This document shows positions 10,968-24,390 of a stretch of DNA of 64,000 nucleotides, piece after piece. The stretch lies in the NCBI RefSeq assembly GCF_051020765.1, contig NC_134943.1, positions 12,338,001 through 12,402,000 on the forward strand, given 5' to 3'. This DNA is from Lasioglossum baleicum. Lineage: Eukaryota; Arthropoda; Insecta; Hymenoptera; Halictidae. The translations under genes were made by a program, and so were the position numbers. Positions within the stretch are counted from its first letter, which is position 1. The number at the start of each line of letters is the position of its first letter. Under the pieces are notes generated by a model. It did not search any database. It was not told where the DNA came from and saw only the letters and a program-made list of their open reading frames with translations.

Positions 10968-13260
10968 ATATCGGCAACAGCAAAATAGAATTTTTGTTTC
11001 ATCATGAATTTTACTCGATGTTATAGTACAAGGGATAAAGATATTTATTATGCGGTTTATTATTCATGTGATATGCACAGAACATAAATTACAGCATACA
11101 AGACGAGGTATAATCTAGAGTGTATTGTTTACACCAAATCTATGATTAAGTCAATTTAACGGTGCTATTAGTTTAGCCTTAATGAATTGTGGCACGAATG
11201 AGTGCCCTCGAGAGTGCTCGTTAACTCTTATGAAATCTTAACAACCAGACTGCGTATTTTAATAAATGAATTTCCATCGTTGAAAATTTCCATAAATCTA
11301 CTAATTAGTTTTCGCACGATTTTCTCGCGATCCGGAGCCATCGCGGAGCAAAAAGGCAACTTAATCCTCCCGAAAATTACCCCATCCACGAACATACGGC
11401 GTTCGTACGCAACCCGGAATCATCTAAACAGCGTGCTCGAAGGAACAAGCCGAAAAAAAGCAGTACGAGGACAGCCTTCGGCAAAAGGAGCAACGTTTCC
11501 CGTGTAATTCGGTCTTGCCTAACGTTGCCCTTATGCTGCGCAACATCCGATACCTTTACCTTCCTCCTCCGCTCCTCGGTGCGCAGACAACGTAAGATAA
11601 CACCTGTGATATAACTGGCGAAAATAAAACGGTCCGGTGACCGACTACTCATTTGTCTGCACATGGCTGCACGTAAAATAACGGCCAACCGATCCAGAGA
11701 AAAATTCGAACTTGGCGCATAGCCTAATGTCTCTCCTACACATCTTCATACATTCACCATAAAAGTTAGAACTTAACAAAGAAGTGGAGAAAACTGGAGT
11801 AGTTTGTTACAGAGAAATTTTTCGCCATAACGAGACATAAGGGGATGTTTGTTACACGATTTGTTAATCTTTTTAACGCATCTTCGTAGTAAAATGATTT
11901 TACAGAAAATGCTGTATCACTACTGCTTAAGAGGGAACACATTCTTATTCTTTATAAACACAGTTTGTCTATGAACCTCAAAAAATGAAAAAAGTTATAA
12001 ATTGACGAAATGGCAGCAGTTCATAACAAAAACGCGCTTTTCACCAAAAAATGAACCTTTATTCAAAAGAATCTTTTATATGTTACTTGAACATTGGAAC
12101 TTTTAGCCCCGGCCTCCCCTACTATATCCGTAGAGTCTTCAAGATTCGTAGAATCTTGTCGGAAACGATATTCCAAAGTGTTGATCAGGTTTCTTGGATA
12201 TGCTTCCTGCAACCGAGGTGCCAATCACACGTTATTAACGCCGGCCATCCAGGCCAAATATTCTCTGGCCACGAGCTCGTAGACTACCCGGCGTGCGTAG
12301 GACGTAGAGAACAAACATGTTCTCGTTCCTGCATCCGTTTCGAAGTTGCAAGTGCGATTGCGCGTAGCCATACGTCGACCAGGTTAAAGTCTTCAGCATC
12401 GATAACGCCAATCCGGCCGGGAGAGGATGTTTTATTCAAGGGAAATTGATCTTCCGTGGCCTGCATGTGTACATCGACCGTACGTGCACGTTTTACGTAC
12501 ACATTGACGGTTCGACGGTCATGAATTCTTGCGTGTTTCGCGCGACGTGCCATCGAAGATGTCTCGGGGAATCAACTCGAGAGAGCGTAACGCGTGAGCA
12601 TTGTTTCTCGTACGGAGCGCAGTGATTTATGAACGAAAATTTTGTCCTGCTTGCGGGCCGAGATTTTAAAGCTTACCCCGACCGAGTAAAATTATCTTTT
12701 AGTCTACTTTTGTGTTGCTCGCATTGAAGAGTATCTTGGAAACAGTTTATAATTTTTTTTGCTCTGTAACTGTTTAGTGAATCCTAATACATTTTGAACA
12801 TAATTAATTACGTAATTTTTACTATACATATATAAAAAAAACTGGAGTTTCTAGTTGCGTTTTTTCAAGGTTTAAATAGGGTTTGAAGTGGAATTTTATG
12901 AATGCTCCATAAGAAGACGTGTTAAAATGTGCAAACTTTAACGTTGCTATATTTCTTAAACGGTGCAGTGGAATTCGAACCCAAACTTTGGTAATTGCAT
13001 TAATTTAGTAAGAATTATATCTTGTCAAATTTTCAAAAATTTTGTTGCCTTTTTATATACCTCCAGAACATCCTTAATTATATCGTGTTTCGAGTTATTT
13101 TTAATTAGAAAAACGAGACGAATGCGATGGTGAAAGTTTCATACAAAAAGATGAAAAATGATAAAAGTTGCAATCTTCTGAACCGTGACTGCCTCGAAAC
13201 CATATAACCTTTGTTTAAAATATTTTTCGATATCATGAATAATTTCAGAGATAATCTGAA
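10968..13260. other. No gene seen
   Basis: AT-rich except for a GC-richer patch at about 11330-11700 and 12100-12560, where 90-132-codon frames overlap on both strands without domains. 12830-13320 resembles old repeat sequence ending CACCCTGTATA. Confidence 0.4.
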
Positions 13261-13549
13261 ATATTAATATTGGAATAATAATCCAATAAAATGGATTCCT
13301 TCAGATGGGACACCACCCTGTATAAGTAATATTAGAAATAAAATTTAGAATTCGATTATTATTTTCCACAAGCCCAATGGAATATGATATTATTGGGGGA
13401 TATTAATATTCGAATAATAATTCAATAAAATGGATTCTTTCAGATGGGACATCATGTATAAATAACATTAACAATAAAATTGATTTGTGACGCATACAGC
13501 GGTAGAATACGATTATTATTTTGCACAATCCCAATAAAATACAAAATAC
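13261..13549 (+). repeat. Imperfect tandem duplication, two units of about 140-150 bp
   Basis: Unit 1 (13261-13399) and unit 2 (13400-13549) share ATATTAATATT(G/C)GAATAATAAT, AATAAAATGGATTC, CAGATGGGACA and CGATTATTATTTT. Unit 1 carries CACCACCCTGTATA, where unit 2 has only CATCATGTATA. It is probably part of a transposon-end array. Confidence 0.6.
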
Positions 13550-15630
13550 GAGTTTCGTAAAGGAATTTTCAATAAGCTCCACCGATCAGGATAAAGAATC
13601 AGCTCTAACGCCTCTAACGATTTCAAAAGAAAAGAGGAGAAATAAAGATGATCGGGGATATGCCAGGAGCAATGACGCGCATCCTACGGTCCATGCAGAA
13701 CCACCTCTTCCACGTGTATCCGCAGTTTTCCGCTTGGTCGAGAAAGGATGACTCGAATCCCCTCTGGCGCGATCTGTCCGCCCGCATGAAAAACCTTCGA
13801 TGTGCGTACGTACTCTGTACAGTGTACACGGACCGGAAATACCCCCGGGTGCCACTATACGAGCCAACCACGGTTCTCTTGCGGAAGTGCAGCACACGGA
13901 ATGCAAATTTACATCGACGGAGTCACTTTACGGGAAAATAAAATTGATAACTCCTTCCATCATTGCCGTAAAATCGTCATCTATTCTCCCGCGTTGATGG
14001 CCTAACAATTAGGCTTTTCATACGAGTTAAACGTCCGAGGAATTTTTAAGATTCATTTTATTACCGGTTATGTCGTGCGAATGCTATAAAAGTCACGGAA
14101 ATTGTTCGCCATGTCGTTATTAATTCCCAGTACTTTCGATTTATGCACTCCGGAGTTCGTAAATTCGATTTACGTTAAGGAACGAGCGCGATCAAGAGGA
14201 AAAAATTCTTGACGTTAATTCTAAGAGGATATAATAAAAAGATTATTCAATGCTCAATATTAGTCGAATATATATATGTGCATATTCGCACCTGGCAAGA
14301 ACAGTGACACAACTCGAGAAATAACGATTTTCAGGTTGGAACAGTCATAGATAAACATCACATCTCTAACTCCTAATTGAACCGCTCCGCAGTAGTCTGG
14401 TAGCTCGGTTTTTGTGGCCAAAACTATTGTAGCGTTATTACAAGGTTTAATGTTATATTATTATAGGTCGTTGTGGATTCGTCTTGATACCAGTTAGAAT
14501 ATTATGAAGTAAAAAATATATGTTAATATTTAAAACATTGAGGTGACCTTCATTTTTTATACAAAAAAGAGATTATTCTTTAACTTTTTGTATTGAAGTT
14601 TGTAGAAAAGTGAATACTGAGGTCACTCTTTTAAGTTGCAATTGCATTTCGCGAATAATTTACAGGAAAATATTGTCACAACCGACACGATCGTTTGTTC
14701 CCTGGCTATCGGCGGTACGGCGCGATCAAAGTGCAAGATCAAGGGTCAAGGTCAAAGATAATTAATCATTCAAACGAAAATATCAAGAGCCCTTGGGTCG
14801 GAACACGAGTTTCGACGTTCTCACCGAATGCATCTGGCTGTCTAATTAAACCCATAATTACGGCCGACATGCATAATTGGACTGAGTCAGAAACAACTTC
14901 AGCTACGGAGATCAAAGGTCCACGACACCGATTTCTCGAGATGTACAACGATCGGAGGTCGTTCACGATCGAGCAAAGCCACGGTTGGATGGTACATACC
15001 CCCACTCGTAGAGTGTTGCACCTGCGTCAAAGACCGTATTGTCTTAGGACCAGGTAGATGATCTTTAATAGGTTTCGGACACGCTCCGTGCCTCTCAGGA
15101 TCTCCAGTGGACTGCGTCGCCACCGTGAAGCTCTGTAGACAGGAATTCTATCTTATTTGCTTGCTTTCTATTAGTTCGTTTCCCTTCTTTCTCTCTTGCC
15201 TCCTCTTCCTTCTTCTCATTTCATTCTTCTTTTTCCGATCCATCTCTCCGCTAGATATTCTATTCTATTTTTAACTATTTGGGATATAGGCCTTGTTCCT
15301 TTTAGAGCGGTTTCCAACTTCTTTCTCCGGACTTACGGTTCTTCTGTTACCTCAGTTTGCTCATCAATCTCGTTCCATAATTACTCGCATCGGTAATATG
15401 ACCTTTCCGTGGTTTGCTCTTTTTTACATTTCGTTTTATAAACGCTTTGTTCTTATTTTCTAGTTCTCACAGGCAGAGTTTTGCTAATTTATTAATAAAT
15501 CACTGTCACAAATTGAGGTGTCCCTCAAAATCTTCAATATATTTCAACAGTATGTTATACGAGTTAAAATTAGGCATTTATTGTCGAATAATTCGTACAA
15601 TTTGATTCAACTGCAAAGATTGTGTTCCAT
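13550..15630. other. No gene seen
   Basis: A GC-richer patch at 13600-13940 and another at 14690-15130 carry overlapping frames in three or more phases, the signature of chance frames. The remainder is AT-rich. Confidence 0.4.
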
Positions 15631-15990
15631 TTGAAATTTCCAGGGCAAATATCTCGAAAAATATTAATAATATAATGCAGGAGCGGGTGACACATTATAC
15701 TGTTATTTATTCGACTTTGCGATGACCTTTGGAAGGCCTATGAAGTTGTATAAATAGTATGAAGAGCACTAAAAGGATTCCAAAAATATCTAAATGCCAG
15801 CAATAACAGTACGCAATCAAAAATATGGGTTCCAAAATTGAAAAATTCACAGAGATCCTTTATAGACCTTTTCAAGATCATGTTAAGGTTAAATAAAAAA
15901 CATACACAATTTCTACCGAAAACGTTTTTTCATATCATTCGTATTTTTCAAGATATTCGCCCTGGGAATTTCAAGCGAGACACCCTGTAT
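15631..15990. mobile_element. 360-bp MITE ending ACACCCTGTA
   Basis: TTGAAATTTCCAGGGCAAAT with ATCTCGAAAAAT (left) is inverted at the right as ATTTTTCAAGATATTCGCC and CTGGGAATTTCAA, followed by GCGAGACACCCTGTA. The left end lacks the matching TACAGGGTGTC and is truncated. The interior is AT-rich and non-coding. Confidence 0.6.
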
Positions 15991-17890
15991 GTTCGAATAA
16001 TTTATCTAATCTAATAAATTAAAATGTAAATTGGTGATATATCATTTTCAGCAGACGCGGCGCGGTTTAAAACAAAATCATGTGTGAAGAGTGTCGTGTA
16101 ATGCAGGATTGCTTGTGCTTCCATTTCCGTCACCGTAGCGTTGCGTTGGTTGGATTACAAGACGAAGAAAAAGGTTGGTCGTTAATTGACACATGTCGTC
16201 CCGTTCCTTTAACACTCTCTAATTGTCCTTCTTATCTATTCCCATCCCGTCTTCAACGTCGCATTACCAATTCTTTTCGTTCTCCGACAAGTTTCCATCC
16301 TTCCTGCATTTATTCGCGAGTTTATTTGATCGTGTCTACGACGACATTTCTACTCGGTTTATCAAGCAGTTACGCGCTATCAGTCCACCTGATCAGCCTC
16401 CATCGAACTCATCCCGTTCTTTCGTGCCTATCTGCCGAGACCCGCGAGCGAAGCCCAAAGCGGACCTATGCATCTTAATAGCGCGTTAATACCCGACTCA
16501 TCGAATTGCCTCGATTCGCCATTCCTTCATTAACAAACCGATTTCCAAGTTACATGATCAGAATCGTCAGCAAATCGACCCCTTTGCGCGACGGAAGCGG
16601 AGCAGAGTAAAATTGCGATGCAAAACAAAATCAACCTCAAATATACTCCGATGTAACTTCATTATTATTGCTCCAACTACGATTCACCAATGGCAATTAG
16701 AAGCAGGCGGCATTGCTTCTCAAACAAGGTCAAAATGAACAGACCAGCGTGTACAATCAATTTCAAAAATAATATTACAATTCAACAAATTCAACCAAAT
16801 TTTCAAAATATGATTACTGAAAAAAAATATTATATCATCAAGTTTCTTGGAAACAAAAATAAGATAGTTTTATTCAAATAAAGTAATCTTGAAGAAAAAA
16901 GAACAACTTTCGTACGTATGTTATTTTGTATGTGTAACAGCAATGTTAATAAAAAAAAATGTGCTTCCTTTTTATTTCGAGTCTGCTTTTTTCTATTGCG
17001 GCCCTCGAATTAATTTATAATACATAATGAGGCCGATGGTGGTAAAAGAGTTTGACATGCCTGCCTTATAGAATTGAGATGGAAATCAGAGGTCCAATTT
17101 ATTTTAGCTGTTTCGTAGCACAAGAATGAGGAACAAAGTTGACACAGTAAATACATGTTTCATTCAAAGTTCAATAAAAGGATAAAAAGAATCATAGATG
17201 AAATTTTTTATTGATACATACTAGGTCTTTGATTTGGCGATACTGATGCTGTATAACGATCCACGAGTTTTTTGGTTGAGGACGAGTGTTCCATTAGCAG
17301 ATAATGTCCTGTTGCAGGAAACCGTAATCGTATCATGTACAGCGACGTTAACGTTTCTTTGGATTTTGCTTCTGGCCCTGATGCAGCGTAACGAGTTTAT
17401 AAGAACTTGCGCTCGCGTGCTTCTCTTTTTTTTAAGTATGATTTGTATCTGCGAGTCTAAACTATACGACGGGCATGATAAATATTCAACAAGTATTTTT
17501 CTCCGTCAAGTATTTCACGCTAGAAAGGACTAAATAGATGTTGCATAAATTACTGAAATTAGCCTAAGCCTATTTTGTCTCGCAATTTTCAACGTCGGAA
17601 GCGAACAACTCGAAAGTAGAACGTCTGCACGCATAAATATGTTCGTGCTTCCGACGTGTAAATCGGTCTCAAAATATGTCCCTGACATTTACGATGGTTA
17701 AACCTGTTTTATGTTCGAATGAAACAGTTCAACAGATTACTGCTGATACAATTTATTTAACATCTTCATGCCGTCGTCCGAGCAATTTAAAGAGATGCTT
17801 CGGTTTAGGAAGCCGAAGAAACGATCGTGTTACGGATTTCTTTTCTAGCAGAATAAAAAAGATAACAATCTGTAGTTTTTGAAATTCGCA
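15991..17890. other. No supported gene
   Basis: A 132-codon frame starts with ATG at 16080 (MCEECRVMQDC...), but an overlapping 88-codon frame covers the same stretch and no domain is seen. A frame at 17246-17530 has one hydrophobic segment (TATLTFLWILLLALM) and no clear splice context. An imperfect inverted repeat, ACGTCGGAAGCGAACA with TGTTCGTGCTTCCGACG, lies at about 17593-17657. Confidence 0.35.
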
Positions 17891-17937
17891 CAGTCGGGGA
17901 CGAAGTTAAGTGAGAACACCATTTAAAAACTAATAAC

Positions 17938-18062
17938 TAGACTGTGGATTCTTTATACATTTATGACAAAAATGGGCACGCACAATTTAAAACAGTGGAC
18001 GCGTTAAAAATATTTAAGGACATCGATGTATTAGTTTCAGCTTAATAGGATAAATAAAATAT
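17938..18062 (-). mobile_element. ACTGCGG-family MITE, partial, beside a CAGTCGGGGA end
   Basis: CTAGACTGTGGATTCTTTATACATTTATG opens a reversed partial copy that continues through AATTTAAAACAGTGG and GTATTAGTTTCAGC. The CAGTCGGGGACGAAGTTAAG end at 17891 lies immediately upstream, so two families are nested or adjacent here. Confidence 0.55.
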
Positions 18063-19746
18063 ATGTCTGTAGTTTACTTTTGAGGATAGAACTATTCTAG
18101 GTCGGAAGAAATGTTTAATTTTGCGAGTTAAAATAGCTCCGTGAGGAAATGGTTAAAATCGATCTAGAAAATTGCCTGCAATCAACAGAATTCGCCGGAA
18201 ATATATTCGCCGGTTGTACCTGTACATGTAATTGTCCTGCACGTGCTTGCTTTCTATTTACGGAGCGTGTTACAATGAGGCAACGGTGGAGCATTCTGAC
18301 CGTGACGGGCTTGGAAAGAATAAATTACGGCATGAATTAAAATTCCTAGTAATACGTACAGAATATTGATCACGGCAATTATCGTTAAGGCGTTGCGAGT
18401 TTTCATAACTTTTCATTCGGAATTTCATGCTCGTTGGTTGTAACACGGGGTTGCAGTCGTACGATTTATAAAGAACCAACGAAAAAGTGACTCTGTAGGC
18501 ACCTACTAATGAAGATTTATATTTTAATAGGAAAATCGAGTAACTTCTTAGGCTGGTGTAAGAAAGTATCGGATACCTTTAAATGAGCATAAGAAGGTAG
18601 GCGTGAAACTGCAAGTGCGCTCTCGAACAAGTTACTACCCGACTGACCTGACCACTCGTAAAGCAACATCCACATCCTTAGAAACCGACGTAAATACAAG
18701 AAGACGAGTGGCAACTAAAGAATCCGAGCTACGAGTATCCGGTAGCTTAACGATCGAATCAAATGCCACGATTCTTGGAGAGAAAGAGTTGCGTTGCGTT
18801 GCGTTTCACAGACGCTGTACCCTGATCTCCGATCGCAATCCGTAATAAAAACATCTACAGATTGTGTACTCCCTTTTCTAACGCAAACATAAATAATATA
18901 AATGTAGTCACATTGTGTATAAAAACTAGGGTGGAGCTTGTTTTTCAATTATGAAATTTTGAACCCGCCACGCCACGCCCCCTAATTGGATTTACATAGT
19001 TATGTGACATGTTCATTCAATTTTATTTACACCCCCGACCGTTTCCTTTAAACTTTAAGGTGAACAACTTGCAGAAACAATTCTGCGACACACCTTGCAT
19101 AACAATTAATCTACACTAGGTATCTCCACTTTGTACCTCCAAAAATATCATAATTCCTTACATGCATTCAAAGATTATTTCACATTAATTGTCGCTGACA
19201 AATCCGTTTTCGCGAAGCGTAATATTGGTGAGAACAATGTGCGTTCCAATTCGAGTAATAATATAATGTAATATTCACCCCGCATCCAGTTAAAAATATT
19301 CTGCTCTGATTAAATATAATATGTTTATGTCGAACGTTAATTTCTCTACTTTTCGAGGCAACGAGTGATTGTAGAGCAGCCAATCATACATGTATGTGTC
19401 CTCGCTTCACCGCTCATCTACTATGTTTGCCTTCTTGATGTAACCACGTACGTAGGAGGTGGTGAGACCACATTAAGCGACATAGTAGAGTACATGCGCG
19501 CCTATGTGAGTATGTAATACGTATTACCGAGACGTGCTTCTAGCCTAACGGATAATAATTATCGAGCAGCTTCTACTATATTAGATAATATTTGCAGATG
19601 ATGTAAATATTAATTATTGGATACTAATATGAAACGGAAACCATGCATACGTTTTTATTGGTAACGTTTAATTAGGATATCTGAATGTTTCCTGCTTTTT
19701 AGTGAGAGGAAATGTGTTTAAACACTTACGGATAACAGTGTATGTA

Positions 19747-19790
19747 CAGTCGGGGACAAAAATTAAGGGAACACCTTTTAGAAACTGATA
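19747..19790 (+). repeat. Transposon end CAGTCGGGGACAAAAATTAAG
   Basis: The first 20 bases, CAGTCGGGGACAAAAATTAA, follow TA and resemble Tc1/mariner termini. Related ends lie at 17891 (CAGTCGGGGACGAAGTTAAG) and 30193 (CAGTCGGGGATAATATTAAG). Each is followed by a moderately similar stretch (GGGAACACCTTTTAGAAAC). No opposite end was identified. Confidence 0.5.
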
Positions 19791-20511
19791 ATATAATAGA
19801 TAAAATAAAATAAATAAATAAATGAAATATTTTATTTTATGATTTAGATTTTTAGAATATGAATATAAGTCAAAATAAAAATATTTTTTACGTCTGAAAT
19901 TATACATACTATTTTTTAAATTGTACATGTATATCCTATTAAAAATACTATTTTTTCACACCGAATAAAATCGAAAATATTAAATGTGGTATTTATAGTA
20001 AAATATTTATTTCGCCAAATATTTTGCCCTCCTTTGACCAAAACCTGATTCTGCATGTACATGTATAGCATGTAATCGAAAATGGCATGCAGTACAGATG
20101 CACCCTAACTCCTAACGCACCAAAACATTATACAGTACCAGAATTCTTCGTATAAATGTATGAATTTATGAAGAATGTTCAAATGTTGTTTAGCATAAGG
20201 GGCGAAGGAGAGAGAGCTCGAGCCAAAAAAGTCACCGATGCGGTGAAACGTGCTTCCGGTCTTTGAAACGGGCTATACTCTGTAAGTGTGGATAAGTGTC
20301 GATCGTAACACATCGAAACGATATCGCGCATCGATGCTCTTGTCAGCGGGGCGAAAATTATGGCCGGGACGACAACGTGAATATCGGGGGATTTTAATGC
20401 CACGGCTGGTGGAATGCCGTAGTGTCGTTGGGAACAACTAGTTTACCTCCACTAGTAGACGCGCGAGCGTCCGTGGTACCAAGTGCACTCTCGCAAAAAA
20501 ATCAGCGCACA

Positions 20512-20513
<2 letters not shown>

Positions 20514-20550
<37 letters not shown>

Positions 20551-20585
20551 CGTTTCTTCTTTCATCTCCCTCTCTCTCTCTCTCT
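20514..20585 (+). repeat. Interrupted TC microsatellite
   Basis: TC runs at 20514-20544 and 20570-20585 are separated by a C/T-rich stretch. They create a serine/leucine-alternating spurious frame (20422-20739). Confidence 0.85.
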
Positions 20586-21436
20586 GCGATGGCAGCGGCT
20601 ATCGTGCGGTCTGCAACTAGTCCGAGTGACACGAGAAACTCCGTTAGAATCGCTGCGAAATGAAAGTTACTCGAGCGATACGGCCGCTGAAACGCTCGAC
20701 GGAAGGCAGTGTCGTCGGCCTGACCGGGACCATCAGTGACCGCTGCATTTATTAGTTCTAGGAAAGAAATCTGTCCGACTTTTGTCAAGATTCCATCTGT
20801 AATTTTTGATACCAAACATTGAAATGTCCCCCACTATTATCAATTACTTTCTTAGACTGTAGTGCGGTATGGCTCGCCTAACCTAATGAGCTGAGATTTT
20901 CACGTGGGGCGAGGAGGTGCGAGGAGGCGGAAGAGAACCCTGAATATAAGTGGATGATAACTACTAATACAGCGAAAACGTTTGTATTAGTCACGTTTAT
21001 GTACAGAATTATGATTGCAGAATTTGCTGTATCATACACATAGTTTTTTTATTAATCCTCATCCGTTCCGCGTGTCAATTTGATTAATCAGATTTCTTGA
21101 ATTATCGTGAGCACACTTTCGTGTTAGATGCAATTTTCTTTATATCCAAAGCAATTTTCCATACTTTTAATCTATCCACTTCTCCTTCACTTTACCGAAT
21201 GCATTTGTAATGTTGACTAATGTTGACAAATTTTTACTTGCTCTGCTATCACACAATCTTTCGCTGCACGGTAATCAAAATTTTGTTTTAATACGCGGTG
21301 GAGAAATTGCTGCTTCCATAACATTATTTTTACTTAACACTGTAAGTTTATATGCCAAGCTTAGTGTATTTCTACTTTTCGGCAGTAGACCACTCAAAAT
21401 GTCAGATCCCAATAGGATATGCATAGGACGCAGTGC

Positions 21437-21716
21437 TCCAAGATCTTTATGGAAAATAAAAAATGTTTGCATTGATTGCTAGACACAGGAGCGAAACATT
21501 CTTCTTTTAATTGTCTTATTAAGCTGAAATGAATAAACTGATGTCCTTAAATCTTCGTAATTAGTCCACTGCTTTAAACTGCACGTGTCCATTTTCGTTA
21601 TAAATGCATAAAATCCGCAGTCTAATTATTAGTGAACAATATTTGTATATTTAGCTCCTGTGTCTTGATGCACTTGATGCAGAAACTTTTCATTTCGCAT
21701 AAAGATCCGGAGTCGA
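21437..21716. mobile_element. Two ACTGCGG-family copies back to back
   Basis: 21437-21624 is a + copy with an eroded left end (AGATCTTTATGG) and intact right end (ATGCATAAAATCCGCAGTCT). 21652-21716 is a - oriented fragment (TAGCTCCTGTGTCTTGATG to GCATAAAGATCCGGAGTC). This head-to-head pairing resembles the 36.4-36.85 kb pair. Confidence 0.6.
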
Positions 21717-24368
21717 TTTATGACGCTACAAGGGTGCAAAGAAGTGTCCACAAGCTGCATCAGGATAACCGAGTAGGTAGTTCGCGCTATAGAAAGCACG
21801 CGGAACGGTATTTATTCGCGGTGAGTTTTCCTAATAATAATTCGCGGCGGGTATCACGCCGTGAGAATTAGCAGGATAAATAGATACGTTTCGCTAATTC
21901 CACGCGAAGGTTCGCAGTCTGGTAGCTCGCATCAAAACACAAATCAATGTCTGTCTCCCCTCCGCGGGGCACACCGTACTAATGGCGTTTCGCGTATAAC
22001 GGAGACCCCTTGCGATCTATACGTCCGCGTATATCTACGGCTCCCGCGACAAGTTATCTTTATGCACGTGACTCGAGATGTAAATTGGCTTCATAGAGGC
22101 GACACTGGCTACACTAATAAATATCTCTATTCCGTTTATCCATGGCGCGTATCGTTTCATCCCTCTTTCCAGCCGCTTCCTCGTCGCGACGCGCCGATGT
22201 CCCCAGCCTCCAGTCCCATGGCATTGTATAATCGGCATTGTGTGTTCGTACATCGTCCACCTCAGATACGGTTATGAATCAGTGACGTCGATGCACACAG
22301 TTTCGAATACTGCGCGAAGAATGTTTAACCCCTTGCGCAGAGACCAGGCGCATCTATACGGAACGTCCTTTCTACCGACACATATGATATATGATAAGAA
22401 ATTCCGAATCTTTCATTTGACCATTCAGACAATTGATCGTATCTCAGTCGCGAATGAATTTGTAAAGAATTCTTTCTTATTCTTGTTTTCTAACCTCTTA
22501 GCCACGGTCTTGCCACTCTAATGGCTTTTGTCGATGTCAACCTTCTGAACGGTATACCACTATAATAGCTCACTTGTTTATATCGCGCAGTCATTTGGTA
22601 GTTTTACCTGGAAAGTTTCCCGGGAGTTTTGAAAATGTGTAATTTTATAGATTTCGATGTGTTCTTTCCGAATTTCAACTTTGCCACCGTCGTATCTTTG
22701 CCGCTCGCTCCGCCATATTGGAAAAATGGCGCCTAATAGCAGTTTTTTTGACAATATCTCCTTTCCGACTCATTTTACGATAAAAACATTTATATACAAA
22801 ATTAAACTAGAGAAAATTTCCTACAATTTATGCAATTACAATTTTTTTTGGTAAAATCAATAGTTTTGGCGTACGAGCGTCGCAAACTATTATTCACATC
22901 TACACCAACACGTGGTTTTCGTATATTTACGAAAAATATTTTGTGTTTCTTCGCAATGATGTGTTTCTAGATTCTTTTAACAGCTATACTGTATTTTAAA
23001 TTGGAAACTTGTGTAATAAATGCATAAAATCCGCAGTCTAGATATTAGAAAGTATGATGTGACTGTAAACGATGAAAGGAAGTACAATCCGTCGGAATAA
23101 CTTCTTATCAATCTTTGGTATTCACGAAAGATTTACCACCACGCGTTTCCTACGGTGCGTAGTTAGAAAGTCGACGCGTGTTTCCGCTGATGCATCCGCC
23201 GACGTATCCGCTTCGAATTACCCGACTCGCATCTTCAGCGAGTCTAGAATGTTAGAGGTGCACTTGTGCACCGTACAACTTCGATCTGAACTAATGAGTT
23301 GTAAAATATCGAACAGTTGAGAGAGAAACGCACCTTTCACGCGCTGATTTACACGCAACGATAAAGATTTCCTGTCCAATTATCTCGACTCACGATCAAC
23401 GTTGTCGTAAAAATCTTGTTTCCCTTTCCTATAATGATTTTTTTGCTCTTTTGCTCTCCGTCACAGGTATTGATTATCGATCCTACTTGAATCAACATAT
23501 CTTAATCACTTTTCTTCGAACAGAGATGCAGAGCTGGGTAAAATAGTATTTCAAATATTAATTTTAAAAATAAAATATTTTATTTGATGTAACAAGTTTT
23601 TGAAATAGTATTTTATTTGGAGAATGTTGAAAATATTTGGACTGCATCTCGAAATATTTTATCATTTTTATTTTAAATAACTTGCTGAAAATAATGATTC
23701 ATATTCAATACTAAATTGATACTATATTATTAGAGAATTTTAATAAAACACAGTTAGTTTGTGTGACAATTGAATTTAGTGAGGAGTAAATATTTTATTG
23801 CGAATCAATATCAATATCCGAATCAAAATCTTGTGGAAACGTGAGGGATTGTTATGACGTATTTATGCAAATATAACCGGCAGTCCTCAAACGTTTCGAA
23901 ACTGGAAGAAACTGTTATTGAATCCTGGAACCCAATTAGCGAAGAAATTTTGAATAAATTAGCGAAGAAATATTTTTTAATTAACACGTAAGAAAGGACA
24001 CATCCTACACATTCTTAAAATTCTTCATTTTAAGATTTTAAAATCGGTCAGATTTAGTTATAAATCAGTCAGTTTTATCGTTATATTTAAAAAAAATAAA
24101 TAACATTTTCATAACATACCCAATAAATAACATTTGACATCAATGTTGAAAACTCTTCAAAATTTTAGTGGTACAATAGTTATGCTCCACGGTACATACA
24201 CATATGAATATATATGTATAATTAACCCTTTCCACTCGCGAGTTATTTTAACTGGAAAATTAAACATTTCTTCCGATCTAGATTGTTTCCATTCCCTACG
24301 ATTTTTGAAAATGAATATGAAATCGGTATAACACCTCATATAATACCTAAATGTTTAGTAATTGATTA
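21717..24368. other. No gene seen
   Basis: A GC-richer patch at 21720-22290 carries a 138-codon frame (21861-22277) overlapped by a - strand frame, with no domain. Solo repeat ends occur at 23013 and the GGTCGGAAG repeat at 24222. Confidence 0.4.
23013..23041 (+). repeat. ACTGCGG-family end, solo
   Basis: AATAAATGCATAAAATCCGC plus AGTCTA is an isolated right end. Similar solo ends occur at 3133-3157 (ATGCATAAAATCCGCAGTC), 24369-24390 (TAGACTGCGGATGTTTATGC, a left end) and 54128-54150 (ATAAAAATCCGCAGTTTAG). Confidence 0.6.
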
Positions 24369-24390
24369 GTAGACTGCGGATGTTTATGCA

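Larger units (their letters stand above)
18157..21436. other. Non-coding; transposon end and microsatellite
   Basis: It holds the CAGTCGGGGA end at 19747 and the TC tract at 20514. A GC-richer CpG patch at 20200-20480 upstream of the TC tract could be regulatory. No exon is supported. Confidence 0.4.

Noticed and set aside
12051..12449. 132-codon ATG-started frame
   Set aside because: Overlaps an 89-codon minus frame and another + frame; no domain.
16080..16478. 132-codon ATG-started frame with early cysteines
   Set aside because: The CxxC at the start is isolated, a second frame overlaps, and no splice or promoter context supports it.
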